Origin: Ovoidimarina sp963698645
GTDB taxonomy: Bacteria > Pseudomonadota > Alphaproteobacteria > Rhodobacterales > Rhodobacteraceae
NCBI GenBank assembly: GCA_963698645.1
Contig: CAVORP010000007.1
Span: forward strand, 1,054,001-1,118,000
DNA length: 64,000 bases
Reading direction: 5' to 3'
The position numbers and the translations under genes were made by a program. Below are positions 37,455 through 46,722 of this stretch, piece after piece. The notes under the pieces are model-generated. The model did not search any database. It had not been told where the DNA came from and saw nothing but the letters and a program-made list of their open reading frames with translations. Positions within the stretch are counted from its first letter, which is position 1. Each line of letters opens with the position of its first letter.

Positions 37455-39797
37455 TTCGCCCCGCGCCCGTCTCGATGGCGGCCAGAACCTGTTCGGCGGT
37501 GGCCGGGGCCTGAAGATCGGGGAAATGCGGGCCGGTCGCGGCGACCGCGTCCGACAGCGCGAGATAGGCGGAGATCCCGAGCATCAGCGGCGGTTCTCCG
37601 ACGGCCTTGGAGCGATAGATCGTCTCTTCGCGGTTGGGTTCGTCCCAAAGCGCCACGTTGAAGATACCCGGCCGGTCAGAACAGGCGGGTATCTTGTAGG
37701 TGGAGGGCGCATGGGTCCGCAACCGGCCCTCGCCGTCCCAGACAAGCTCTTCGGTCGTGAGCCATCCGGCGCCCTGAACATAGCCGCCTTCGATCTGCCC
37801 GATATCGAGCGCGGGGTTCAGCGAGGCCCCGGCATCATGCAGGATATCGGCCCGGAGAATGCGGTTTTCGCCGGTCAGCGTGTCGATCACCACCTCGGTC
37901 ACCGCCGCGCCATGGGCGAAATAGAGAAACGGCCGCCCGGTGCCCCTGATCCGGTCCCAGACGATCTTCGGCGTGGCATAGAAACCGGTGGCGGACAGGC
38001 TGACCCGGCTCATGTAGGCGTCCTGCACCACCTCTTCGAACGCATAGCTGGCCTCTCCCAGATGCACCCGGCCGCCTTCGAAGCGGACGCCCAGCGGGAT
38101 CGGCCTGATGCCGGGCGGCCACGAATGCGGCAAGCCTGTCGCGGATCGTGTCGCAGGCGGCCTTGACGGCCATTCCGTTCAGGTCGGTGCCCGAAGAGGC
38201 GGCGGTGGCCGAGGTATTGGGCACTTTCGCGGTATCGGTGGCGGTGATCTTGACCTGCGCCACGTCGACTCCGAAGCGCGCCGCCGCCACCTGCGCCACC
38301 TTCTGGAACAGGCCCTGTCCCATCTCGGTGCCGCCGTGGTTCATGTGGATCGAGCCGTCCTGATAGACATGCACCAGCGCGCCGGCCTGATTGAGATGGG
38401 TGAGCGTGAAGCTGATGCCGAATTTCACCGGGCTGAAAGCGATCCCGCGTTTCAGCACCGGTTCGCGGGCATTCCACGCGGCCACGGCCTCGCGGCGGGC
38501 GTGATAGTCCGACGTCTCCAGAAGCCGCTCGGTCATCCGGTTCAGGATGAAATCCTCCACCTCCATGTGATAGGGGGTCGTCTGGGGCTTCTTCTCTTTC
38601 GAAATATCCTCGGGGGGGGCCGAAGGCCGGGGGGCAGACAGCCCCCCTCCCGTCGGCATCGGCATAGTAGTTCCGCTTGCGAATCTCGGCCGGATCCTCA
38701 CCCAGCGCATGGGCGATGTGGTCCATCACCCGCTCGATCCCCACCATGCCCTGCGGTCCGCCGAAGCCGCGAAAGGCGGTGGCCGATTGCGTGTTGGTCC
38801 GCAGCCGGTGGCTGGTGATCCGGACGTGCTCCAGAAGATAGGCGTTGTCGGCATGGAGCATCGCCCGGTCGGCAACGGGCAGCGACAGGTCCTGGCTCCA
38901 GCCGCAGCGGCAGTACTGCACGAAATCGATGCCGAGAATGCGGCCTGTCTCGTCCACGCCGACCCGGTAGTCGATGCGGAAATCGTGCCGTTTTCCGGTG
39001 ATCGTCATGTCGTCGTCGCGGTCATAGCGCATCTTGGCCGGCCGGCCTGTCAGTTGCGCCACGATCGCGCAGGATATGGCCAGCGCATTGCCCTGGCTTT
39101 CCTTGCCGCCGAAGCCGCCGCCCATCCGGCGCACGATGCTGCGGACCGCGTGCATCGGTTTGCCGATCGCATCGGCCACCTTGTGCTGGATCTCGGTGGG
39201 GTGTTGCGAGGAGGAGTGGATCTCCATGTCCCCGCCTTCCTGCGGCAGGGCAAGTGCGGCCTGACCTTCGAGATAGAAATGCTCCTGTCCGCCGATCTCG
39301 AATCGTCCTTCGATCTGTTTCGGCGCTGCGGCGATGGCGCTGTCGGGGTCGCCCTTGCCGTAGATGCGGGGGCCGTCCTCGAAGCGCGTGTCGGCGGCGA
39401 TGGCGTCGTCGATCGTCAGGACAGGCGTGTGTTCTTCATAGGTGACGCGGGCCAGTCTGGCGGCCTTGCGTGCCGCAAGATGCGAGGTCGCAGCCACCAG
39501 AAACAGGGGCTGGCCCAGAAATTGCACCTCGCCCGTGGCCAGGAGTGGCTCGTCATGGGCCGAGGGGGAGGTGTCGGCAGGGCGCGGCAGGTCGTCTGCG
39601 GTCAGCACCAGTACCACGCCCGGCGCGGCGCGCACGGCGTCGAGGTCCATCGAGGTCATCCGCCCCGCCGCGATCCCGGCGAGACCGAAGGCAAGGTGCA
39701 GCGTGTTGGCGGGTGTAGGGATGTCGTCGATGTAGCGGGCTCCGCCCGTCACATGCAGGGGGGCGGCGTCATGGGGCAGGGAGGTTGCGACGCTCAT
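37451..39797 (-). CDS. xdhB: Xanthine dehydrogenase, molybdopterin subunit XdhB (indels, contains a repeat insert)
   Basis: About 780 residues. Features: GGARYIDDIPTP at the N-terminus, the cofactor motif RRMGGGFGGKESQ near residue 210, TNTQSATAFRGFGGPQG, TLTHLNQAGALVHVYQDGSI, and AVGEPPLMLG holding the catalytic Glu near the C-terminus. Between RKRNYYADADG and TTPYHMEVEDF the reading frame runs through a hairpin-rich repeat (38587-38648) that relatives lack by my recollection. Frame changes occur within that repeat, near 38105 and near 37450. It oxidises hypoxanthine and xanthine together with XdhA. The exact 3' end is uncertain by ~60 bases because of the last indel. Confidence 0.88.
38587..38648 (-). 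repeat. Hairpin repeat element inside the xdhB reading frame
   Basis: On the minus strand: GGGGGG-CTGTCTG-CCCCCC hairpin (38629-38647), GGCC-TTC-GGCC hairpin (38618-38628), then CCCCCGAGGATATTT and CGAAAGAGAAGAAG. I recall this architecture as a common intergenic, terminator-like repeat in Rhodobacteraceae. Here both frames of interest are open across it, so it could add about 20 residues to XdhB. A run of eight G at 38612-38619 probably explains the apparent frame change. Confidence 0.65.
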
Positions 39798-41171
39798 GCC
39801 CGCACCTCCAGCACGTTGGTGGCCGTGCCCTGTGTTTCGGCGAACGTAGCGGCGCAGCATGTTGCCGGCCGTGGTCAGCCGATAGGCGGCCGAGGCGCGC
39901 ATGTCGCTGAGCGGGGTGAAATCCTTTGCGAAGAGGGCGATGGCGGTCTCGACCGTCGGTTCGGACCATGGTGCGCCCAGGAGGGCGGCTTCGACGTGGC
40001 TTGCGCGTTTCGGCGTGCCGGCCATGCCGCCAAAGGCGATGCGGGCGGAGGTGACGGTTCCGTTCGTCACGGTGATATCGAAGCAGCCGCAGACGGCCGA
40101 AATATCCTGATCGAACCGTTTCGACAGCTTGTAGCAGCGCAGGTCGGGGGCCGTGGCCGGGATCGTCACGGCCTCGACGAATTCGCCCGGCGCACGGTCC
40201 TGTTTGCCGTAGTCGACGAAGAAATCCTCGATCGGCAGGTCGCGCCGGGCGTCGCCCTTGCGCAGGTGCAGCGTCGCGCCGAGGGCGATCAGCGCCGGGG
40301 GGTTGTCGCCGATGGGTGAGCCGTTGGCGATGTTGCCGCCGATGGTGGCCGCCTGCCGGACCTGTTCCGAGCCGTAGCGGCGGACCAGTCTCGGCATAGG
40401 AGGGGTGGCAGGCGCGCAGGGTCGGCAGCAGTTGCGCCATGGTGACGGCCGCGCCGATGCGGATCGTGTCGCCGTCGCGGTCGATGCTGCCTGAGGTCGT
40501 CGATCGCCACCCAGGAAGGCCACGGGCGCGAGGTCGCGAAGCTGTTTCGTGACCCAGAGCCCGACGTCGGTTGCGCCCGCGATCAGGGTCGCGTCGGGGT
40601 GTCGAGATACCATGCGGCCAGTGCGTCGGCGCTGTGCGGCAGGAAGCAGTCCTCGTCCGAAATCGGGTCCGCCTTCGGCGCCGTGTCGCGGATCCAGTCT
40701 GGCACCGGGTCGGCAGAGGCGGCATTCGCGGCGCGGATGATCGGGAGCGTAGCCGGTACAGCGGCAGAGGTTGCCGGCAAGCACGTCGTCGTGATCGTCA
40801 CGCCCGGTTGCGTGGCCCACGGCCATGGAGACGACGAAGCCCGGTGTGCAGAAACCACATTGCGAGCCGTGGTGATCCACCATCGCCCGTTGCACGGGGT
40901 GCAGGGTTCCGTCGGGGGCCGCGATGCCCTCGACCGTGCGGATGGCGCGGCCATGAAGCTGTGGAAGAAACAGGATGCAGGCATTCAGGGCACGAGGACC
41001 GGCGGCGTCGGTGACCATGACGGTGCAGGCGCCGCAATCGCCCTCGTTGCACCCTTCCTTGGTGCCTGTCAGTCCGCGGGTGTCGCGGAGCCAGTCGAGG
41101 AGTGTGGCGGTGGGGGACGCGTCGCGCACCGTCACGGGTTCTCCGTTCAGAAGAAACGTAATATCCGGCAT
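39794..41171 (-). CDS. xdhA: Xanthine dehydrogenase, Fe-S/FAD subunit XdhA (several frameshifts)
   Basis: About 460 residues. The plant-type [2Fe-2S] motif CNEGDCGACT is near residue 41 and the second cluster motifs QCGFCTPG and CRCTGY follow near residues 105 and 140. The FAD domain has IAGATDVGLWVTKQ, TIGGNIANGSPIGD and the closing TPLSDMRASAAYR. Indels are needed near 40740, 40600, 40490-40510, 40390 and 39840. Its stop overlaps the xdhB start (ATGA). It passes electrons from XdhB to NAD+. It is the first gene of the purine operon; the promoter must lie in the ~200 bases upstream. Confidence 0.88.
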
Positions 41172-41378
41172 GGGACCCAAGGCCGCTTTCTGTTCGGCGG
41201 TGTTTTCCCGCTTTGGCACCTGCCCGATGCGGCGTAAAGCCGGTGCCTCTCCCACAACACAGGAAAGCGCGTGCCGAAGATTTAAGCAAGCGTGGCGATG
41301 CACGGAAAAGCGAAAGTACCTTCAACGATGGCTTGAAAATACGGCAATTGACGAATTTTTATGCGAAATATTAGCGGG

Positions 41379-41846
41379 TTAGAGAGTTCGGGCCAGATCC
41401 TGAAGTTGCGTTATCGTTGTGTTCCAGCCGTCGTGGAAGCCCATCTCTTCGTGCCGTTTGCGCGAGTTTGCGTCGGAATGCATGACATGAACGGCGTAGC
41501 GTGTGCCGGCTTCGACTGGTGCAAGCTGAATGTCGGCGGTGAAAAAGGGTGCGGGGGCGGGTCGAAATCCACGCATCAGCGCGTCGGTAAAGACAAGGCG
41601 GCGATTTGGGTCGGCGAGAATGAAGCATCCGTCGCTTGGGATGAGCGTTCCGTCCGGAAGTTTCATCACGGTATAGGCGCGTCCGCCGGGCCTGAGGTCG
41701 TTGTCGACCTCTACCACCTTGACCGGCGGCGGGGTGAACCAGCGCTTGAACAAGTCCGGCTCCGCCCAGCAGCGCCAGATCGCTTCGGGGGTGGCGCGGA
41801 TGACCCGGTCGATGGACAGGTCGCGTTCCGGATCGAAGTCAGCCAT
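41379..41846 (-). CDS. SRPBCC (AHSA1-type) protein 1
   Basis: 155 residues. The START/AHSA1 fold is indicated by RVIRATPEAIWRCWAEPDLFKRWF and the closing GFHDGWNTTITQL helix. Such proteins bind small hydrophobic ligands; function is not assignable. The ATG at 41846 overlaps the end of SRPBCC gene 2. It is the last gene of the arsR-SRPBCC cassette. Confidence 0.82.
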   Translation of the reverse strand: MADFDPERDLSIDRVIRATPEAIWRCWAEPDLFKRWFTPPPVKVVEVDNDLRPGGRAYTVMKLPDGTLIPSDGCFILADPNRRLVFTDALMRGFRPAPAPFFTADIQLAPVEAGTRYAVHVMHSDANSRKRHEEMGFHDGWNTTITQLQDLARTL

Positions 41847-42318
41847 CTGTCCGTTTTCCCAGTTCGGTTTCAAGGGCGGACAGAAGGTGTTCCCAGCCAT
41901 GGCGCCGCCCTGCCGCGCCATCGGACAAGCCGATCAGGGTCATCTGCTCGGTATAGGTCAGCAGGGTGCCGCCTGCGTTTTCTGCCAGTGTCACGGTGGT
42001 GAGCGAGGCTGAGTGAACACGCCCGTCGAGCGCCATGGTATAGGCGAAAACGATCCGCTGTCCGGGAGCGATGTCGAGATAGTGCGTGACGTTGCGATGT
42101 TCGCCCTTTCCGGGGCCGTCTTTCAGGACGAAGCGGCCCGTTTCGGTGCCGCCCACCCGGAAATCGAGGCTGTAGTCGCGTTCCTCCCATTCCGGGCCGT
42201 CGCTGTCCACGAACCAGCGCCGTTTCACTGTTGGGTCGGCCCAAGCGCGGAACACGGTTTCGGGCCGGGCGGCGATCTGTCGGGCGAGGGTGAAGGTGTC
42301 GTGGGCGAGATCAGGCAC
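41839..42318 (-). CDS. SRPBCC (AHSA1-type) protein 2
   Basis: 159 residues starting at a GTG (42318) that overlaps the stop of the preceding gene by eight bases. Family features: ARQIAARPETVFRAWADPTV, WFVDSDGPEWEERDY, GRFVLKDGPGKGE and the C-terminal HGWEHLLSALE. Ligand unknown. Overlaps on both sides show tight co-translation within the cassette. Confidence 0.82.
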   Translation of the reverse strand: MPDLAHDTFTLARQIAARPETVFRAWADPTVKRRWFVDSDGPEWEERDYSLDFRVGGTETGRFVLKDGPGKGEHRNVTHYLDIAPGQRIVFAYTMALDGRVHSASLTTVTLAENAGGTLLTYTEQMTLIGLSDGAAGRRHGWEHLLSALETELGKRTDG

Positions 42319-42772
42319 GGGACAAATCCCGTATATAGGCCTCGAGGTTCGATAGCCCCCCCTCCCAGCCATCTCGGAAATCCTCTGTCGCGCCGGGGCC
42401 GGTGAACGAGGAGACCGACACACCCACCAGAAGCCTGGAGCGCGCGCCCGCGGCTTCGAGGGCATAGGTCACGAGGCTAGTGGCCATGGCGGCGTCACCG
42501 ACAATAATCGTCTCGGTGAAGACCGCCAGTTTCGGGGGATCCAGCCGGTACCAACGCGTGTCAACCACGAAGTCGGGCGCATCAGCGGGACCGCAGCGGT
42601 GCCGGTCGGCCCCCCCTTCGCGGAGGTCCGAAGTCTCGACCGTCAGAACCATGCCGGCTTGCGGCGCGCCCCAGTTCTCGCGGTGCCCCGGATCGGTCAG
42701 CACGTCCCAAAGCCGTTCCGGAGACAAGGCCAGTTCGCGGGCAAGCTCGAAATATCCCGTGTCCAATGTCAT
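42311..42772 (-). CDS. SRPBCC-fold protein 3
   Basis: 153 residues: FELARELALSPERLWDVLTD at the N-terminus, WYRLDPPKLAVFTETI in the middle and DFRDGWEGGLSNLEAYIRD at the end. It differs from the two downstream paralogues in length and central sequence. The start overlaps the arsR stop by four bases (ATGA). Ligand unknown. Confidence 0.82.
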   Translation of the reverse strand: MTLDTGYFELARELALSPERLWDVLTDPGHRENWGAPQAGMVLTVETSDLREGGADRHRCGPADAPDFVVDTRWYRLDPPKLAVFTETIIVGDAAMATSLVTYALEAAGARSRLLVGVSVSSFTGPGATEDFRDGWEGGLSNLEAYIRDLSRA

Positions 42773-43107
42773 AGGTCAGGTCCTTCCTCTCGTTCGATGC
42801 GTTCTGCAAGTAAGGTCAACCGGTCCAGCCGCGCCTCCCAGATCCGGCGTTGCCGGTTCAGCCAGTTCTCGGCTTCGGCCAGGGGGGCGGCTTCGATGTG
42901 GACCGTGCGGACGCGGCCTTTCTTCTCCGACCGGACAAGTCCCGATGCCTCGAGCACCTTGAGGTGTTTCAGAAAGGTCGGGAGGGCGATGTCGTGGGGG
43001 GCGTGCAATTCGCTGACCGGTGCGGGACCTTGCGTGAGACGTTCGATCACGGCCCGGCGCGTGGGGTCGGACATGGCGGCGAAGAAGGAGTCAAGATGGT
43101 TAGTCAT
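42769..43107 (-). CDS. ArsR-family transcriptional regulator
   Basis: 112-residue winged-helix regulator. The helix-turn-helix region is FAAMSDPTRRAVIERLTQG followed by LPTFLKHLKVLEASGLVRSE. No CxC metal-binding motif of classical ArsR/SmtB is present, so it probably does not sense metals. It heads the cassette of three SRPBCC genes, an association known from other bacteria. The start codon sits in the palindromic operator and immediately downstream of a -10 box, so its mRNA may be leaderless. Confidence 0.88.
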   Translation of the reverse strand: MTNHLDSFFAAMSDPTRRAVIERLTQGPAPVSELHAPHDIALPTFLKHLKVLEASGLVRSEKKGRVRTVHIEAAPLAEAENWLNRQRRIWEARLDRLTLLAERIEREEGPDL

Positions 43108-43141
43108 ATGGCTAACTAATCTTAATTCGAAGCTTTGTCAA
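43099..43141 (-). promoter_or_regulatory. arsR promoter with overlapping palindromic operator; probably leaderless
   Basis: On the minus strand TTGACA (43136-43141), a 17-base spacer and TAGTTA (43113-43118) form a strong promoter. The arsR ATG (43105-43107) begins five bases after the -10 box, so transcription would start at or next to the A of ATG, and no ribosome site is visible. A near-perfect palindrome GTTAGCCATATGACTAAC (43099-43116) covers the -10 box and start codon, a plausible site for self-repression. Confidence 0.6.
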
Positions 43142-43146
43142 TAAAG

Positions 43147-43163
43147 CTAGCTGTATGGCTAAC
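43147..43163. promoter_or_regulatory. Second operator-like half-palindrome between arsR and dnaE
   Basis: The minus strand reads GTTAGCCATACAGCTAG, matching the arsR operator GTTAGCCATATGACTAAC in its left half and spacing. It lies upstream of the arsR -35 box and about 50 bases before the dnaE start, so ArsR bound here could affect both directions. This is by similarity only. Confidence 0.4.
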
Positions 43164-43208
43164 CTTTTGCGCTTTTCGCCGGTCGCGGCAATTCATAGTG
43201 TCATGTTC

Positions 43209-46200
43209 ATGAGTACATCCCCCCGATTCATTCACCTTCGCGTCCATACCGAATATTCGCTTCTGGAAGGCGCGGTGCGGCTGAAACGGCTTCCCGTTCT
43301 GTGCCGGGACATGGGCATGCCCGCCGTTGCGGTAACCGATACGAACAACATGTTCGCCGCGCTGGAATTCTCGGTTTCGGCCATGGGGGCGGGGGTGCAG
43401 CCGATCGTGGGCTGTCAGGTCGATCTGGCGTTCGAGCCGTCCGATCCCGGCCAGCGGGCCAAGGAGCCCGCGCCCATTGTTCTTCTGGCGCAGAATGCCG
43501 CCGGATACGGCAATCTGATGAAGCTGAACTCGGCCCTCTACCTGACCAAGACCGGGGATCATCCCCAGGTCACTTTCGAGGATCTGGAGGCGCATGGGGC
43601 GGGGCTGATCTGTCTGACCGGTGGACCCGATGGCCCCTTGGGCCGGTATCTGGCGCGGGGGTCGCGGGCGGCGGCGGAGGCGGTTCTTGATCGGCTGGCC
43701 GCGATCTATGGCGACCGGCTTTACGTCGAGTTGCAGCGCCACCCGCGCGAGGATGGCAGCACGGGCGAGACCGCGCGCACGGTCGAGCGGGGCCATATCG
43801 AGATGGCCTATGCCAAGGACCTGCCGCTGGTGGCGACGAACGATGTCTATTTTCCCGAAGCCAAGATGTACGAGGCGCATGATGCGCTGATCTGTATCGC
43901 CGAGGGGGCCTATGTGGATCAGCAGGAGCCCCGGAGGCGGCTGACGCCGCAGCACTATTTCAAGTCGCCCGCCGAGATGGCGGCGCTGTTCGCCGATCTG
44001 CCCGAGGCGCTTGAGAATACCGTGGAGATCGCGCGGCGCTGTGCCTTTGCGGTGAGCCGCCATGACCCGATCCTGCCGCGGTTCGCCGAGGACGAGGTGG
44101 AGGAATTGCGCCGTCAGGCCAAGGCGGGGCTGGCCGAGCGGCTGGCGGTGATCCCGCATGCCGCACCGGTCGCGGAGTACGAGGCGCGGCTGGAGTTCGA
44201 GCTGGGCATCATCGAGGGGATGGGGTTTCCGGGCTATTTCCTGATCGTTGCCGATTTCATCAAATGGGCGAAGGACCGGCATATTCCGGTGGGTCCGGGC
44301 CGCGGGTCCGGTGCCGGCAGTCTGGTGGCCTATGCGCTGACGATCACCGATCTTGATCCGTTGCGCTACAGCCTTCTGTTCGAGCGGTTCCTGAACCCCG
44401 AGCGGGTCTCGATGCCGGATTTCGACATCGACTTCTGCATGGACCGGCGGGAAGAGGTGATCCGCTATGTGCAGGAACGCTATGGCCGCGACAAGGTGGG
44501 GCAGATCATCACCTTCGGCGCGCTTCTGTCGAAGGCGGCGGTGCGGGATGTGGGCCGGGTGTTGCAGATGCCCTATGGGCAGGTGGACCGGCTGTCGAAG
44601 ATGATCCCGGTCGAGGGGGTCAAGCCCGTCAGCATTCAGCAGGCGCTGGCGCAGGAGGAGCGGCTGCGCGCCGAGGCGAAGGCCGAGGAAGTGGTGGACC
44701 GGCTGCTGACCTACGGGATGCAGATCGAGGGGCTTCTCCGGAACGCCAGTACCCATGCGGCGGGTGTGGTGATCGGCGACCGGCCGCTGGACGAATTGGT
44801 GCCGCTCTATCAGGACCCACGCTCGGACATGCCGGCCACGCAGTTCAACATGAAATGGGTCGAGCAGGCGGGGCTGGTGAAGTTCGACTTTCTGGGCCTG
44901 AAAACGCTGACGGTGATCCAGAACGCGGTGGACCTGATCGTTGGTCAGGGGCGGCCCCTGCATGTCGCGGCGGACGGGGCGGTATTGTACGAGCCGCCCG
45001 AGGGGGCGGAGAACGACATCGGAGCGATCCCGCTGGATGACCCCAAGAGCTATGATCTTTACGCGAGGGCGCGGACCGTTGCCGTGTTCCAGGTGGAGAG
45101 TTCGGGGATGATGGATGCGCTTCGGCGCATGAAGCCCGACTGTATCGAGGATATCATCGCGCTGGTGGCGCTCTATCGCCCCGGACCGATGGAGAACATC
45201 CCGAAATTCTGTGAGGTGAAGAACGGGCTGAGCGAGCGCGAGACCCTGCACCCGTCGATCGACCATATTCTCGACGAGACGCAGGGCATCATCGTCTATC
45301 AGGAACAGGTGATGCAGATCGCGCAGGAAATGGCCGGATACAGTCTTGGCGGCGCCGATCTTTTGCGCCGGGCCATGGGCAAGAAGATTCAGGAAGCGAT
45401 GGATGCGGAGCGTCCGAAGTTCATCGAAGGGGCCAAGAAGAACGGGGTCGACGACGCAAAGGCGCTGGAGGTGTGGAACCTTCTCGACAAGTTCGCGAAT
45501 TACGGATTCAACAAGTCGCACGCCGCGGCCTATGCCGTGGTCAGCTATCAGACCGCGTGGCTGAAGGCGAACCATCCGGTCGAGTTCATGGCGGGGGTGA
45601 TGAACTGCGATATCCATCTGACCGACAAGCTTGCCGTCTATGCCGAAGAAGTGCGGAGGGGGCTTGAGATCGAGATCGTGCCGCCTTGCGTGAACCGGTC
45701 CCAGGCGTTGTTCAGCGTTGCAGAGGGAAAGGTCGTCTATGCGCTGGGCGCACTGAAGAACGTGGGCGTCGAAGCGATGAAGCTGGTCACAGAGGCGCGG
45801 GGCGACAAGCCCTTTGCGACCCTTTTTGACTTTGCCCGGCGGGTGGACCTGAAGCGGGTGGGCAAGCGGCCGCTCGAGATGCTGGCGCGCGCGGGTGCGT
45901 TTGATCAGCTTGATCCGAACCGCCACAGGGTGTTCCGCTCGCTGGACGCGATCACTGCCTATTCGGCGGCGATCCACGATCAGCGCTCCTCGAGTCAGGT
46001 CTCGCTGTTCGGCGAGGCCGGTGACGATCTGCCGGAACCGCGGCTGGCGCCGGTGGAGGACTGGCTTCCGAACGAGCGGCTGACCGAAGAGCATCTTGGC
46101 GTCGGGTTCTACCTGTCGGGGCACCCGCTGGACGATTACCTTGCGCCCCTGAAACGGATGAACGTGATGACGCTGGCCGAGGTGGAGGCCAAGGCCGCCG

Positions 46201-46715
46201 GGGGCGTGGCCTTTGTGGCGAAGATGGCCGGGGCAGTGTCAGGGCGGCAGGAGCGCAAGTCGGCGCGGGGCAACCGGTTCGCGTTCGTGCAGTTGTCGGA
46301 TCCGACGGGGCTTTACGAGGTCACGGTCTTTTCCGACACGCTGGAGGCGGCGCGCGATCACCTCGAGACCGGGATGAACGTGGTTCTTGGGGTCGAGGTG
46401 ACCATCGAGTCCGAGCAGCTGAAGCTATTGGCGCGGTCGGCGCAGCCCGTTGACGCGGTGGTGGCGGGGGCCGGTGACAGCGGGCTGAAGGTGTTCATCG
46501 AGAAGGGCGAGGCGGCGGCCTCGGTCGCCTCGGTTCTGGACCGGGCCAAGGGCGAGAACGGACGCGGCGGCCGGGGGCCGGTGCATCTGTGCCTGATGGC
46601 GCCGGACCTTCCCGGCGAGGTGGAGATGGAACTTCCGGGCAAGTGGCCGGTGACGCCGCAGATCAAGGGGGCGCTGAAATCGCTGCCGGGGGTCGTGATG
46701 GTCGAGGATGTCTGA
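43209..46715 (+). CDS. dnaE: DNA polymerase III subunit alpha
   Basis: About 1168 residues, the full family length, intact over 3.5 kb. The N-terminal PHP domain begins FIHLRVHTEYSLLEGA. The polymerase catalytic region contains PVGPGRGSGAGSLVAYAL and PDFDIDFCMDRREEVIRY, which carries the catalytic aspartates (about residues 395-415). HhH and OB-fold domains follow (LGVGFYLSGHPLDDYL, TGLYEVTVFSD). It is the main replicative polymerase. I prefer the ATG at 43209 by comparison with relatives; 43203 and 43155 are in frame, and no clear ribosome site decides. Confidence 0.95.
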   Translation: MSTSPRFIHLRVHTEYSLLEGAVRLKRLPVLCRDMGMPAVAVTDTNNMFAALEFSVSAMGAGVQPIVGCQVDLAFEPSDPGQRAKEPAPIVLLAQNAAGYGNLMKLNSALYLTKTGDHPQVTFEDLEAHGAGLICLTGGPDGPLGRYLARGSRAAAEAVLDRLAAIYGDRLYVELQRHPREDGSTGETARTVERGHIEMAYAKDLPLVATNDVYFPEAKMYEAHDALICIAEGAYVDQQEPRRRLTPQHYFKSPAEMAALFADLPEALENTVEIARRCAFAVSRHDPILPRFAEDEVEELRRQAKAGLAERLAVIPHAAPVAEYEARLEFELGIIEGMGFPGYFLIVADFIKWAKDRHIPVGPGRGSGAGSLVAYALTITDLDPLRYSLLFERFLNPERVSMPDFDIDFCMDRREEVIRYVQERYGRDKVGQIITFGALLSKAAVRDVGRVLQMPYGQVDRLSKMIPVEGVKPVSIQQALAQEERLRAEAKAEEVVDRLLTYGMQIEGLLRNASTHAAGVVIGDRPLDELVPLYQDPRSDMPATQFNMKWVEQAGLVKFDFLGLKTLTVIQNAVDLIVGQGRPLHVAADGAVLYEPPEGAENDIGAIPLDDPKSYDLYARARTVAVFQVESSGMMDALRRMKPDCIEDIIALVALYRPGPMENIPKFCEVKNGLSERETLHPSIDHILDETQGIIVYQEQVMQIAQEMAGYSLGGADLLRRAMGKKIQEAMDAERPKFIEGAKKNGVDDAKALEVWNLLDKFANYGFNKSHAAAYAVVSYQTAWLKANHPVEFMAGVMNCDIHLTDKLAVYAEEVRRGLEIEIVPPCVNRSQALFSVAEGKVVYALGALKNVGVEAMKLVTEARGDKPFATLFDFARRVDLKRVGKRPLEMLARAGAFDQLDPNRHRVFRSLDAITAYSAAIHDQRSSSQVSLFGEAGDDLPEPRLAPVEDWLPNERLTEEHLGVGFYLSGHPLDDYLAPLKRMNVMTLAEVEAKAAGGVAFVAKMAGAVSGRQERKSARGNRFAFVQLSDPTGLYEVTVFSDTLEAARDHLETGMNVVLGVEVTIESEQLKLLARSAQPVDAVVAGAGDSGLKVFIEKGEAAASVASVLDRAKGENGRGGRGPVHLCLMAPDLPGEVEMELPGKWPVTPQIKGALKSLPGVVMVEDV

Positions 46716-46722
46716 CGCGGGG

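Noticed and set aside
38010..41303. A single 1097-codon XdhA-XdhB fusion
   Set aside because: The two proteins are in different true frames; a TGA/ATG overlap at 39794-39797 is the natural boundary and the continuous frame is produced by indels.
43122..46124. A 1000-codon open frame opposite dnaE
   Set aside because: Shadow of the intact dnaE gene; Arg- and His-rich with no recognisable domain.
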